Of a stretch of 64,000 bases of DNA, positions 1-8,289 are shown piece after piece; within the stretch, counting starts at the first letter, position 1, and each line of letters starts with the position of its first letter. The translations under genes were made by a program, and so were the position numbers. The stretch spans positions 2,728,001 to 2,792,000 of the forward strand of contig NZ_JADBEM010000001.1 of assembly GCF_014873875.1 (NCBI RefSeq), written 5' to 3'. The DNA comes from Actinopolymorpha pittospori. Its GTDB lineage: Bacteria > Actinomycetota > Actinomycetes > Propionibacteriales > Actinopolymorphaceae. Below the pieces are notes generated by a model. The model ran no database searches, had not been told where the DNA came from, and worked only from the letters and a program-made list of their open reading frames with translations.

Positions 1-491
1 TGGCGAAGGGCCGCGACCTGTCCAACGCCCGGCACCGCGAGGTGTGGACCGCGCTGTACACCTTCGCCGGCTGTGAGCAGCTGGCCCCCGGGCTGAGCGA
101 GGAACTGTACGCACTCACCGTCAGCGCCGGGTCCTGGGAGGCGTTCCCGGACACCCTGCCGATCCTCATGGCCCTGCGTGACCGAGGGCTCCCGGTCGGC
201 ATCGTCAGCGACACCGGCTTCGACCTGCGCCCTGCCATGGACCTGCTGGGGCTGTCGCCGTTCGTGGACACGGTGGTGATGTCCTTCGAACAGGGGATCT
301 GCAAGCCCGCCGTCGAGGTGTTCCTCACCGCCTGCGACCGGATGCGGGTCCGTCCGGAACGGACCCTGATGGTCGGCGACAATCCGCTCACCGACTCCGG
401 CGCGGTGGCCGCCGGACTGCACGTCTTCCTGTTGCCGCCGCCGGTGCGGACCGGTCCTCGCGGACTTCGCCACATCCTGTCCCTGGTCTGA
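1..491 (+). CDS. HAD-superfamily hydrolase, 3' part only
   Basis: The reading frame is open from the window edge (third frame) to TGA at 489-491, so the gene starts outside the window. The visible C-terminal part has HAD motif II (IVSDTG), a motif III lysine in CKPA and motif IV (MVGDNPLTDSG). These bind phosphate and Mg2+ in aspartate-nucleophile phosphatases and dehalogenase-like enzymes. Motif I, with the nucleophile Asp, must lie upstream. The spacing between motifs fits a small cytosolic hydrolase with a helical cap, as in the phosphoglycolate phosphatase or haloacid dehalogenase types. The substrate cannot be inferred. Confidence 0.85.
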   Translation, partial: AKGRDLSNARHREVWTALYTFAGCEQLAPGLSEELYALTVSAGSWEAFPDTLPILMALRDRGLPVGIVSDTGFDLRPAMDLLGLSPFVDTVVMSFEQGICKPAVEVFLTACDRMRVRPERTLMVGDNPLTDSGAVAAGLHVFLLPPPVRTGPRGLRHILSLV

Positions 492-791
492 CTCCGCCCG
501 GAGCGGGACACCGAGGCGACACGGAGGGGGACACCGAGGGGGGTACGCAAGTCCCGCTTGTCACCAACGGGGACCCACTCGGAACGGGTAGCCGTCCCGG
601 CACAGGGGAATGTCAAACCTCGGGGGAACGCGGTATCGAGTTTTTGTCTCTCCACATCATTTCCACCCGACGGACAGCGGATGGAAATTCCACGGGCCGC
701 TCGAAACCGATGAGGCTGGGTCCGGACAACTCCTGACCGGCGAACGCCGGGCCCGCGGACGACACCGGGTTCGGCGCCATGGAGGGGCGGG
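492..791. other. Intergenic region with a 12-bp direct repeat
   Basis: About 300 bases without a convincing gene. It holds two copies of GGGACACCGAGG (505-516 and 528-539), 23 bp apart. There is an AT-richer patch near 640-662, and a strong Shine-Dalgarno (GGAGGGG, 781-787) belonging to the next gene. I see no clear promoter or terminator hairpin. Confidence 0.4.
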
Positions 792-1163
792 GTGGAGTTC
801 CAGTACATCGCCGATCTCGTCGGCAAGGGTGTCGACGGCGTAGGCGTGGTCGTGATCGTGGTGGGCGTGCTCGTCGCGACGGTTGTTGCCGTCGTCCGGC
901 TGGCTCGTCGTGAAGAAAGGATTTACCAGGCCTACCGTCGACGCCTCGGACGGTCCATATTGCTCGGGCTGGAGTTCCTCGTCGCCGGCGACATCATTCG
1001 AACCGTCGCGGTCGCACCGACGTTCACCAGCGTTGGCACGCTGGCCGTGATCGTGGCGGTCCGCACCCTCCTCAGCTTCTCCCTCGAACTCGAGATCACC
1101 GGGCGGTGGCCATGGACCAAGTCCTCCGGCGCGGCGTCCACCGGCGCCCCGAAGGACGGGTGA
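792..1163 (+). CDS. DUF1622-family small membrane protein
   Basis: A 123-aa protein from a GTG start, with GGAGGGG at 781-787 five bases upstream. It has about three hydrophobic segments (near residues 17-37, 54-72 and 78-94). The stretch LGLEFLVAGDIIRTV followed by FSLELEITGRWPW is the hallmark of the DUF1622 family, small integral membrane proteins of unknown function. The C-terminal tail is short, polar and probably cytoplasmic. The gene stands alone, with over 100 bp to the next one. No function is assigned. Confidence 0.8.
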   Translation: MEFQYIADLVGKGVDGVGVVVIVVGVLVATVVAVVRLARREERIYQAYRRRLGRSILLGLEFLVAGDIIRTVAVAPTFTSVGTLAVIVAVRTLLSFSLELEITGRWPWTKSSGAASTGAPKDG

Positions 1164-1274
1164 CCGCCGGCGACCGTGGCCGGCTTCGTACCGCCGCTCG
1201 GGTAATTGGCCGCCCGACAGTGCCACGATGGGGGTAAGCCGACACAGGGTGGGCGGGTAACGGAGGGATCAGCC

Positions 1275-1475
1275 ATGGACGCCGATCGGCCGGTGTACCG
1301 CGTCCAGCCGGAGCGGGGCCGCTGGAAGCTGAGCCGGAACGACGAAATGCTCGAGATCTTCGAGGCCAAGTTGGACGCGGTCGAAGAAGGCCGTAAGCGG
1401 GCGCGCGCCGAGCATCCCAGCCAGCTCGTCATCCATGGTCGTCACGGCGTGGTCGAGGTCGAGTCGATCTACTAG
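1275..1475 (+). CDS. DUF2188-type small protein
   Basis: A 66-aa soluble protein. ATG 1275 is chosen over an upstream in-frame start because GGAGGG lies at 1262-1267 with proper spacing. The sequence has the pattern V-x-P..G.W.L...N...E.F..K.DAVEEGR..A......L.IHGRHG..E. This matches the DUF2188 fold, a single beta-rich domain named only from sequence. The role is unknown. Confidence 0.75.
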   Translation: MDADRPVYRVQPERGRWKLSRNDEMLEIFEAKLDAVEEGRKRARAEHPSQLVIHGRHGVVEVESIY

Positions 1476-1484
1476 TACACGTCG

Positions 1485-1513
1485 TTGACGTTCGAGCGGT
1501 TTGAAGCTAAGTT
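1485..1513 (+). promoter_or_regulatory. Candidate sigma-70 promoter for the binding protein gene
   Basis: TTGACG (1485-1490), a 17-base spacer and TAAGTT (1508-1513) match the -35 and -10 layout of a vegetative promoter. The region lies just after the preceding stop codon. It would give a leader of roughly 215 nt before the start at 1735. Inferred from sequence only. Confidence 0.4.
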
Positions 1514-1734
1514 GCCCAGGCAACGCAAGGGCGATTGTTCGCTATTCGCTTTCTACGATGACGTTTGAACATCCTCGGCCGCATTCTCAAGGGTGTTCGG
1601 TTCCGGCGGCACAGGCGACGACATCGGCGTTACGGTTCCGGTGGCGACCAGCGAATTTCGCAATGCCTTCGACGGGTCTTCCCCGTCGGCCGGCCACGGC
1701 AATGATCCCTGTCCCAGACCGCGAAGGACACATC

Positions 1735-3852
1735 ATGGACCCTATCGACCAGCGTCATGGCCTCAGCAGGCGTCGGCTTCTCGCCAGCTCTGCCGTGGCC
1801 GCCGTCACCGCCACGATCCTTCCCGCCTGCTCCGAGTCCTCCACCGGTGCGAGTCGCGGAGGAGAGGGTGGCTCTGCCGCCGTGAACCGCAAGGGCTCTC
1901 CGACCAAGCCCATAGCACCACCCACACAGTTGAAGGAAGCGCCGGCACTGGCCAGCCGGGTCAAGGCCGGCGAGCTTCCACCGCTCGAGAAGCGCATGCC
2001 GGCTCGCCCCTACGTCGTTCCGCATCGCTGGCTGCAGGTCGGGAAGTACGGAGGTTCGCTGCGCATGCCCGCGTCCGCCTCCGTCACCTTCTCACCGTCC
2101 ACCCTGTTGTACGGGCACGCGCCGCTGCGCTGGCTCAACGACTCCCAGGACCTCGCGCCTGGTCTCGTGGAGTCATGGGAGTCCAACGACGACGCCTCGC
2201 AGTGGACGCTCCACCTGCGTCAGGGCGTGCGCTGGTCCGACGGGACGCCGTTGACCGCGGACGATGCGATGTACTGGTGGAAGGACCTCGTTCTCAACGA
2301 GGACTATCCCGCCGTCGCGCCGGACAGTGGACGGTCGAGCAAGGGAACGCCGATGACGCTGTCGGCGCCTGACGCGCATACCCTCGTGATGGACTTCGAC
2401 AATCCGAGCGCGGTCGTGATCTTCCAACTCGCCCGGTACATCCAATGGGACGTGTGGTTTCAGCCCAAGCACTACCTGAAGCAGTTCCACGCCGCCTACA
2501 ACAAGAAGGTGGGCAAGGACTGGGCCAACATCCACGCGGACAGGATGAACACCGCACAGAACCCTGACTGTCCGACCCTGACCGGATGGAAGCTGCACTC
2601 CTACCGGGAAGGGGTGAGCATCACCTGGGAGCGCAACCCCTACTACTGGTGCGTCGACCCTGACGGTAACCAGCTTCCCTACATCGACGAGCTCGTCATG
2701 CCGCTGTTCCAGGACCCCGAGGTCGCCAAGCTGCAGATTCAGAACGGCCAGGCGGACTACGTGGGCGGCTGGGGCTCCTCCGTGCCGATGACGCTCGCCG
2801 ACGTCAGTGGACTGAAACGCTCGGCGAAGAAGAGCAGGATGCGGGTCCTGCTCTGGAACACCGGCACCGGTGGAACTCCGGCATTCTTCTTCAACTACGA
2901 CTACCCAGAAGAAGCGATGCGAGAACTGATCCGCAAGCCGGAGTTCCGGCAGGCGCTCTCGCACGCGCACAACCGCGAGGAAGTGCGGAAGACGCTCTAC
3001 TTCAACACCGGGGAGATCACGACCGGGACGCACAGCCCGCAGTCGGTCGAGTACCACACCACGGCAGAGGGACCGAAGATGTACCGGTCCTGGCGGGACA
3101 GTTACGCCGCATACGACCCCGAGAAAGCCAAGCAGATGCTCGACAAGCTCGGGGTGGTCGACTCCGATGGCGACGGAATGCGGAACATGCCCAACGGCGA
3201 CAAGCTGACCGTGGTGGTCAGCTACTCGGCGGAGAGCACCGCCGAAAGCATCACCTACAACGGTCTCCTCAAACGTGACTGGGAGCAGATCGGCATCTCG
3301 GTGCAGCTCGATCCGCAACCACCGACGGGATTCGACGAACTGTGGCAGCGTGGCGAGCTCATGTCACAGGGCGGCTGGGGCCTGACGACCCTGCACGACC
3401 ATCTCCTCCTCTACTACTGGTTCTGCTCGACGGAACCGACCGTCTGGGCGCCCTTGCAGGCGCAGTGGTGGAAGGTCCGGGGTACGCCCGCCGAGCACAC
3501 CGAGGCCGACGTCAGCCCCTGGAAACGCACCCCGCCCCGACTCGAACCGGAAGCGGGCGGGCCCATCGATCGGCTCTGGAAGGGACTTGCCCAGGCGCTC
3601 TCCGAGCCCGAAGCACTCAAACGGACCCAGCTGGTGTGGGACATGATCAAGATTCACGTCGACGAGGGCCCGTTCTTCCAGGGTTCGGTGGCGAACTTCC
3701 CTGTCCCGGTCGTCGTGCACGAGGATCTCCGCAACGTGCCCGAACGTGACCAGCTCGCGTTCGGCGGCCTCGTCAACACCTGGTCCCACCCGACGCCCGC
3801 CGTCTACGATCCCGAGACCTACTTCTGGGCGAATCCCGCAGAGCACACCTGA
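1735..3852 (+). CDS. ABC transporter substrate-binding lipoprotein (family 5, peptide/oligosaccharide type)
   Basis: A 705-aa protein. ATG 1735 is preferred over longer in-frame starts because it opens directly on a Tat signal (SRRRLLASS, residues 11-19) and a lipobox ending at Cys32 (ILPAC). The product is therefore a folded-export lipoprotein on the outer face of the membrane. The mature part has the family 5 binding-protein pattern: WTLHLRQGVRWSDGTPLTADD, then YYWCVDPDGNQLPYIDEL, then FRQALSHAHNREEVR. Family 5 proteins deliver oligopeptides, nickel or oligosaccharides to Opp/Dpp-like permeases. No permease or ATPase gene is adjacent, so it is an orphan receptor here. A paralogue lies at 29,219. 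The ligand is unknown. Confidence 0.85.
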   Translation: MDPIDQRHGLSRRRLLASSAVAAVTATILPACSESSTGASRGGEGGSAAVNRKGSPTKPIAPPTQLKEAPALASRVKAGELPPLEKRMPARPYVVPHRWLQVGKYGGSLRMPASASVTFSPSTLLYGHAPLRWLNDSQDLAPGLVESWESNDDASQWTLHLRQGVRWSDGTPLTADDAMYWWKDLVLNEDYPAVAPDSGRSSKGTPMTLSAPDAHTLVMDFDNPSAVVIFQLARYIQWDVWFQPKHYLKQFHAAYNKKVGKDWANIHADRMNTAQNPDCPTLTGWKLHSYREGVSITWERNPYYWCVDPDGNQLPYIDELVMPLFQDPEVAKLQIQNGQADYVGGWGSSVPMTLADVSGLKRSAKKSRMRVLLWNTGTGGTPAFFFNYDYPEEAMRELIRKPEFRQALSHAHNREEVRKTLYFNTGEITTGTHSPQSVEYHTTAEGPKMYRSWRDSYAAYDPEKAKQMLDKLGVVDSDGDGMRNMPNGDKLTVVVSYSAESTAESITYNGLLKRDWEQIGISVQLDPQPPTGFDELWQRGELMSQGGWGLTTLHDHLLLYYWFCSTEPTVWAPLQAQWWKVRGTPAEHTEADVSPWKRTPPRLEPEAGGPIDRLWKGLAQALSEPEALKRTQLVWDMIKIHVDEGPFFQGSVANFPVPVVVHEDLRNVPERDQLAFGGLVNTWSHPTPAVYDPETYFWANPAEHT

Positions 3853-3859
3853 CGCTGGT

Positions 3860-3888
3860 CCGTGGCCGTGGCCGTGGCCGTGGCCGTG
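3860..3888. repeat. Short tandem repeat (CCGTGG)n
   Basis: Four full copies plus five bases of CCGTGG follow the binding-protein stop codon. They lie outside coding sequence, between convergent genes. This is a simple-sequence tract that could vary in length by slippage. No known function. Confidence 0.8.
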
Positions 3889-3910
3889 ACGCAGCCGACG
3901 CGGTTCGCCG

Positions 3911-4993
3911 TCAGGCGGCGCTTTCCGCCGAAAGGGTGGGGTAGTCGGTGTAGCCCTCGTGGTCGCCGCCGTAGGCCCGGCTGTGGTCGGGAGCGGTGAA
4001 CGGACCGCCGAGGCGCAGCCGGTGCGGCAGATCCGGGTTGGCCATGAAGAGCGCGCCGAAGGACACCAGGTCCGCCGCGCCGGACTCGATGAGCTTGAGC
4101 GACTCGGGCCCGGTGTGGGCGTCGGGGGTGTACGGGTTGAGGATCAGCGTTCCGTTCCAGTGCTTCCGTAGCCGGCCGGCGAGCTCGGTGTCAGAGCCTT
4201 CGGAGACATGCAGATACGCGAGACCGAGCGGGTCGAGCGCGTCGGCCAGCGCGAGGTAGGTGTCGTGGAGGCCGTCCTCGACGATGTCGTTGTACGGAGC
4301 GCCGGGCGTGACGCGCAGCCCCAGCCGATCCGCGCCCACGGCGTCCGCGACGGCCTCGGCCAGTTCGACGACGAACCGGATCCGGCCCAGAACGCCGCCT
4401 CCCCACTCGTCGTCGCGCTGGTTGGCGTTCGTGGACAGGAACTGGTGCAGCAGGAAGCCGCTGCCCCCGTGTAGCTCCACCCCGTCGAAGCCGGCCGCGA
4501 TCGCGTTACGCGCGGCTGCCGCGAAGTCCGCGACGGTCTCCCGGATACCGGCCTGGTCGAGCGGCAGCGGCGTGACGAACTCCTGCGGGCCGTCCATGGT
4601 GAACACCGTCCCGATCGCCCGCACCGGCGACGGGCCCACCGGCACCGCCCGCTCCTCGTGCAGGCTGGGGTGGCCGACCCGGCCGGCGTGCATCAGCTGC
4701 GCGAAGATCAGGCCGCCCCGCTCGTGCACCGCGGCGGTCACCGACCGCCACGCCTCGACCTGCTCGGGGGAGTGCAGGCCTGGCGTGTTCGGGAAGCCCT
4801 GGCCGATCGGCGAGGGCTGGGTGCTCTCGGTGATGATCAGCCCGGCGTCGGCGCGCTGGGCGTAGTAGGTCGCCATCAGCTCGGTCGGGCTCGCTCCCGG
4901 CCCGTACGCACGGTTCCGCGTCATCGGGGCCATGACCACCCGGTTGCGGGCGGTGTACCGGCCGATGGTGACCGGTTCGAACGCGTGGGACAT
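3911..4993 (-). CDS. Old yellow enzyme family flavin oxidoreductase (alkene reductase-like)
   Basis: A 360-aa TIM-barrel protein of the NemA/XenA type. These FMN enzymes reduce activated C=C bonds or nitro groups with NAD(P)H. ATG 4993 is chosen because AGGAAG lies six bases upstream, rather than the longer in-frame extensions. Visible motifs are NRVVMAPMTRNRA (residues 17-29), AQLMHAGR, and the active-site helix HGGSGFLLHQF near 175-185. In characterised members this helix reads H-x-x-N/H-x-Y. Here His175 is kept, but the N/H position is Ser178 and the proton-donor Tyr position is Phe180. Catalysis may therefore differ. The gene is single, facing the binding-protein gene. Confidence 0.85.
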   Translation of the reverse strand: MSHAFEPVTIGRYTARNRVVMAPMTRNRAYGPGASPTELMATYYAQRADAGLIITESTQPSPIGQGFPNTPGLHSPEQVEAWRSVTAAVHERGGLIFAQLMHAGRVGHPSLHEERAVPVGPSPVRAIGTVFTMDGPQEFVTPLPLDQAGIRETVADFAAAARNAIAAGFDGVELHGGSGFLLHQFLSTNANQRDDEWGGGVLGRIRFVVELAEAVADAVGADRLGLRVTPGAPYNDIVEDGLHDTYLALADALDPLGLAYLHVSEGSDTELAGRLRKHWNGTLILNPYTPDAHTGPESLKLIESGAADLVSFGALFMANPDLPHRLRLGGPFTAPDHSRAYGGDHEGYTDYPTLSAESAA

Positions 4994-5210
4994 GTCTTGC
5001 TTCCTCATGGTCTGGTTCGCTTCGGCGAGCCGGTGGCGGCCACTTCGGTCGGCCGCGACCCGTGCAGCCCTGGTCACGCACTTTCTGTTCGTAACGCCAT
5101 CGTGCAGGAGAAGCAGGGCCCCTACAAAAGGCACATGTATGTGCGTGGAAGCCCTACGCCAGAAGGGAGTCGTGGTCGCAGACGGGTGAATGCGAAGCGC
5201 GGCCAAGCCG

Positions 5211-6062
5211 TCAGGACGCGTCCCGGCGGCAGAAGCTGAGCGCCCCGGCACCGAGCGCGACGACCACGTACCCGACCAGCACGGCCGTCGCGCCAGCCTG
5301 TGACAGGAGGTAGGGGTGGTTGTCACCCGCGAGCTGTGGCGTGAGGTTCGGGAGGAGGATCGAACCGAACCTCAGCTGCCACGTCGTCGGCAGGAAGTGC
5401 GCGAAGACCGGCGCCACCAGGACGAGGCCGCCCATGGTCACCAGCGTCGACGCGGTCGAGCGGAACACAGCGCCCAGCCCCAGCGCCACGGCGTTGGTGA
5501 CCAGGACGACCAGCGCCCCGCAGAACACCGTCAACAGTCCGTCCGCCCAGTTCGGCCAGGGGTTCAGCGGCGCGGGGCGATCGCCCAGCAACAGGGTCGC
5601 GCCGGCGAAGGACACCAGCGCGAACAGCAACCCGCCGAGGACGCCCACCGCGGCGGCCACCGTCGCCTTGGCGCCCAGCAGAACCCGGCGCCGCGGCACG
5701 GCCAGCAGGCCGGGACCGATGGAGCCGGTGGTGAACTCGCTCGTGATCACCATGGCGCCGATCGACCCGAGGAAGAACATCACGAACGGCATGACCACCA
5801 CGGTCGTGTCGGCCGTCTCGTAGTTCGCCTGGGCGGCCGCGGCGTCCTGATCGAAGGACTGGATCAGGAGGAACAGGATGAGCATCCCGACCAGGGTCGC
5901 CGCCACGCCGCCGGCGAGGAACGCCCACGTCGACCGGATTGTCCGCATCTTCATCCATTCGGCGGCCACCGCGTCCCAGAACACCCGCGAGCGCGACACG
6001 GTCGGCGCCGCGGCACTGGCGGTGGCGGCCGTGGCGGCCGGCAGGTCCCCGAGTGTGGTCAT
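5211..6062 (-). CDS. ABC-2 type transporter permease
   Basis: A 283-aa integral membrane protein with about six hydrophobic segments after a cytoplasmic N-terminus containing AAEWMKMRTIRSTW. That stretch is typical of ABC-2 permeases of bacitracin- or antibiotic-export type. Its start codon overlaps the stop of the ATPase gene (ATGA, 6059-6062), so the two are translationally coupled and should form one complex. The operon faces away from a histidine kinase/response regulator pair across a dyad operator at 7013-7058. A drug- or peptide-exporter role under two-component control is inferred; the substrate is unknown. Confidence 0.85.
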   Translation of the reverse strand: MTTLGDLPAATAATASAAAPTVSRSRVFWDAVAAEWMKMRTIRSTWAFLAGGVAATLVGMLILFLLIQSFDQDAAAAQANYETADTTVVVMPFVMFFLGSIGAMVITSEFTTGSIGPGLLAVPRRRVLLGAKATVAAAVGVLGGLLFALVSFAGATLLLGDRPAPLNPWPNWADGLLTVFCGALVVLVTNAVALGLGAVFRSTASTLVTMGGLVLVAPVFAHFLPTTWQLRFGSILLPNLTPQLAGDNHPYLLSQAGATAVLVGYVVVALGAGALSFCRRDAS

Positions 6063-6979
6063 GGTCGTGCCGTCCTCTCCACGGCGGCCTGGTAGTCGGC
6101 CACCTCACTGGTCAGATCCAGGTAGACGTCCTCGAGCGTGGCGCTGCGCGACGTCAGCTCGTGAAGGGGAATCGACGCCGCAGCGGCGGCGTCGCCGATG
6201 GCGGACGCGTCCACGCCGACCGCGACGAGCCCACCGTCGTCCGTCGCGGTGACGGACGCTCCGAGACCGGCCAGGATGCCGGCGAGCTCGGCTGCCTGCG
6301 GAGACCGCACGAGCACGTCACGTTCGAACCGGTCGCGCATCCGCGTCATGGACGTCTCCTCCAGCAGCCGGCCCCGGCCGATGATCAGCACGTGGTCGAC
6401 GGTGAGCGCCATCTCGCTCATCAGATGGCTGGAGAGCAGTACGGTGCGTCCTTCCGCGGCCAGCGACCGCAGGGTGGAGCGGATCCAGCGGATGCCGGCC
6501 GCGTCCAGTCCGTTGACCGGCTCGTCGAGCAGGATCACGGCCGGGTCGCCGAGCAGGGCGCCGGCGATCCCGAGGCGCTGCCGCATGCCGAGCGAGAACC
6601 CGCCCACGCGCTTGTGTGCCACGCTCGCCAGGCCGACCCGCTCCAGTACCGCCGTCACGCGGGCCTTGCCGATGCCGTTGCTGCGGGCCAGGCAGGCGAG
6701 GTGGTGGAAGGCGGTCCGGCCGGGGTGGGCGGCATCGGCGTCGAGTACGGCGCCCACCTCGTGCATCGGACGGCCGATCCGGTCGTAGCGACGATTGCCG
6801 ATCAACGCCTCGCCGGAGGTCGGATGGTGCAGGCCGAGGAGGATTCGTAAGGTGGTGGACTTGCCCGCTCCGTTGGGACCGAGAAAGCCTGTCACCACAC
6901 CCGGACGGACCTCGAAGGACAGCTGGTCCACTGCCAGTGTCGGTCCGTATCGCTTGGTCAGTTCCCTCACTACGATCAT
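6059..6979 (-). CDS. ABC transporter ATP-binding protein
   Basis: A 306-aa nucleotide-binding subunit. Walker A is GPNGAGKST at residues 34-42, the signature region is FSLGMRQRLG, and Walker B is VILLDEP followed by the D-loop. The C-terminal 80 residues after the core form the accessory region seen in DrrA/BcrA-like exporters. It is first in the operon and overlaps the permease by 4 bp. It energises the permease at the inner face of the membrane. No strong Shine-Dalgarno precedes ATG 6979. Confidence 0.9.
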   Translation of the reverse strand: MIVVRELTKRYGPTLAVDQLSFEVRPGVVTGFLGPNGAGKSTTLRILLGLHHPTSGEALIGNRRYDRIGRPMHEVGAVLDADAAHPGRTAFHHLACLARSNGIGKARVTAVLERVGLASVAHKRVGGFSLGMRQRLGIAGALLGDPAVILLDEPVNGLDAAGIRWIRSTLRSLAAEGRTVLLSSHLMSEMALTVDHVLIIGRGRLLEETSMTRMRDRFERDVLVRSPQAAELAGILAGLGASVTATDDGGLVAVGVDASAIGDAAAAASIPLHELTSRSATLEDVYLDLTSEVADYQAAVERTARP

Positions 6980-7012
6980 GGGGGAGACGGTTTCAGGGGC
7001 GGGCGGTCCCGC

Positions 7013-7058
7013 GCGTCTGACCGTGGTCAGACATCCGCGTCATACCACGGTCAGACGC
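7013..7058. promoter_or_regulatory. Dyad operator between exporter and two-component genes
   Basis: A perfect 14-bp inverted repeat has arms GCGTCTGACCGTGG (7013-7026) and CCACGGTCAGACGC (7045-7058). Nested in the left half is a perfect palindrome, TCTGACCGTGGTCAGA (7016-7031). The half-site GGTCAGA therefore occurs repeatedly. It sits in the only divergent gap between the ABC operon (minus) and the kinase gene (plus). The likely binder is the NarL-type regulator encoded at 8286, which is inference. Confidence 0.65.
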
Positions 7059-7089
7059 ATAGTCCCGGTCGCCGCTATAGCGTGAGCGC

Positions 7090-8289
7090 GTGCGTTCCAG
7101 GCCCTTCGGACCAGAGGTACGCGGCGCCGTGGTGGACACCGCGGTCGCCGCCGGACTGGCGTACCTCCTGGCCTATTCCACGCTCGACCCGCCGGGTCCG
7201 GCGTTCACCGGCCCGGAGTGGGTGGCGTGGTTCGCCGGTGCCGCGGTGGGGCTTCCGCTGGCGGTTCGCCGCCGCTGGCCGTTGCCGGTGCTCGGCTGGA
7301 TGGTGGTGGCCGCCGCGACGGCGACCGCGTTCGGCGTCGTGGGAACCGGCGTCATCTGGGTGACGTACGCACCCCTCGCGTTGGCGCTCTACACGGCGGC
7401 CACCGCGACGGGCCCCGTCGTCGCGGTGGTGGCCCTGGTCGCCGGCCTGGCCGCGCCGGCGGCCACCATTCCGTGGCTCTACGACAGGCTCGGGATCGCG
7501 CCGTCCGACGCCCCCCAGAGTGAGATGCCGTTGTGGTGGCAGGTCGAGCTCGGCATGGTCACCGTGGCAGTGACCGCCGCCTGGGCCACCGGCCGAGTGG
7601 TCCGGTGGCGCCGGATGGTCCACGCCGGCATCGCGCGCCAACTCGCGCTTGACGCGGTGGCCGCCGAGCGGCTGCGGATCGCCCGGGAGTTGCACGACAT
7701 CGTCGGCCACAGCATGAGCCTCATCGCGGTGAAGGCCACCGTGGCCAACCACATCGCCGCGGAGCGACCCGGCGAGACCCGTGCCGCGCTCCTGACCATC
7801 GAGCGGACCAGTCGCTCCGCGCTCACCGAGATTCGACGGCTGCTGGACGTGCTGAGGTCGGACACCGATCCGGCCGCCGACCTCGGTCCCTCACCCGGGA
7901 CGGCCGACCTGTCCGACCTCACCGACCGGCTACGGTCCGACGGGCTTCGCGTCGACCTGCGCCTGGACGGCGCCGACGACCTGCCGCAGGCGGTCGACCT
8001 CACCGTCTTCCGGATCGTCCAGGAGGCACTCACGAACGTGATGAAGCATGCGAACGCCGGCCACTGTCAGGTGACGGTGCTGGCCCGGGACGGCGGCGTA
8101 CACATCGAGGTCTCCGACGACGGCCGCGCGCACCGGTCGTCCGGCCGGTCGCCTACCGGGCAGGGCCTCATCGGCATGCGTGAACGGGTGGCGATGTACG
8201 GCGGGACGCTGAGCACGGGGCCGCGACCCGAAGGTGGGTTCCGGGTGGTCGCCGACATTCCGTACGTCGCCGTGGAGGAGACCGCATGA
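7090..8289 (+). CDS. NarL-type sensor histidine kinase
   Basis: A 399-aa membrane kinase. About five hydrophobic segments fill residues 12-170 with short loops, so sensing probably occurs within the membrane. The HisKA_3 phosphoacceptor motif is RIARELHDIVGHS with His202. The HATPase region follows, with an N-box ALTNVMKHA and G-boxes (GQGLIGMRERV). The GTG start at 7090 lies close to the operator. The gene overlaps the regulator by ATGA. It probably senses a compound acting on the membrane and controls the divergent exporter; this follows family habit and was not tested. Confidence 0.9.
   Translation: MRSRPFGPEVRGAVVDTAVAAGLAYLLAYSTLDPPGPAFTGPEWVAWFAGAAVGLPLAVRRRWPLPVLGWMVVAAATATAFGVVGTGVIWVTYAPLALALYTAATATGPVVAVVALVAGLAAPAATIPWLYDRLGIAPSDAPQSEMPLWWQVELGMVTVAVTAAWATGRVVRWRRMVHAGIARQLALDAVAAERLRIARELHDIVGHSMSLIAVKATVANHIAAERPGETRAALLTIERTSRSALTEIRRLLDVLRSDTDPAADLGPSPGTADLSDLTDRLRSDGLRVDLRLDGADDLPQAVDLTVFRIVQEALTNVMKHANAGHCQVTVLARDGGVHIEVSDDGRAHRSSGRSPTGQGLIGMRERVAMYGGTLSTGPRPEGGFRVVADIPYVAVEETA

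Noticed and set aside
3860..3888. Possible CRISPR or protein-binding array
   Set aside because: The CCGTGG units are six bases long with no spacers; it is a simple tandem tract.
3911..5326. 471-aa version of the old yellow enzyme
   Set aside because: The extra N-terminus lacks homology and the ATG at 4993 has a good Shine-Dalgarno and family-standard length.
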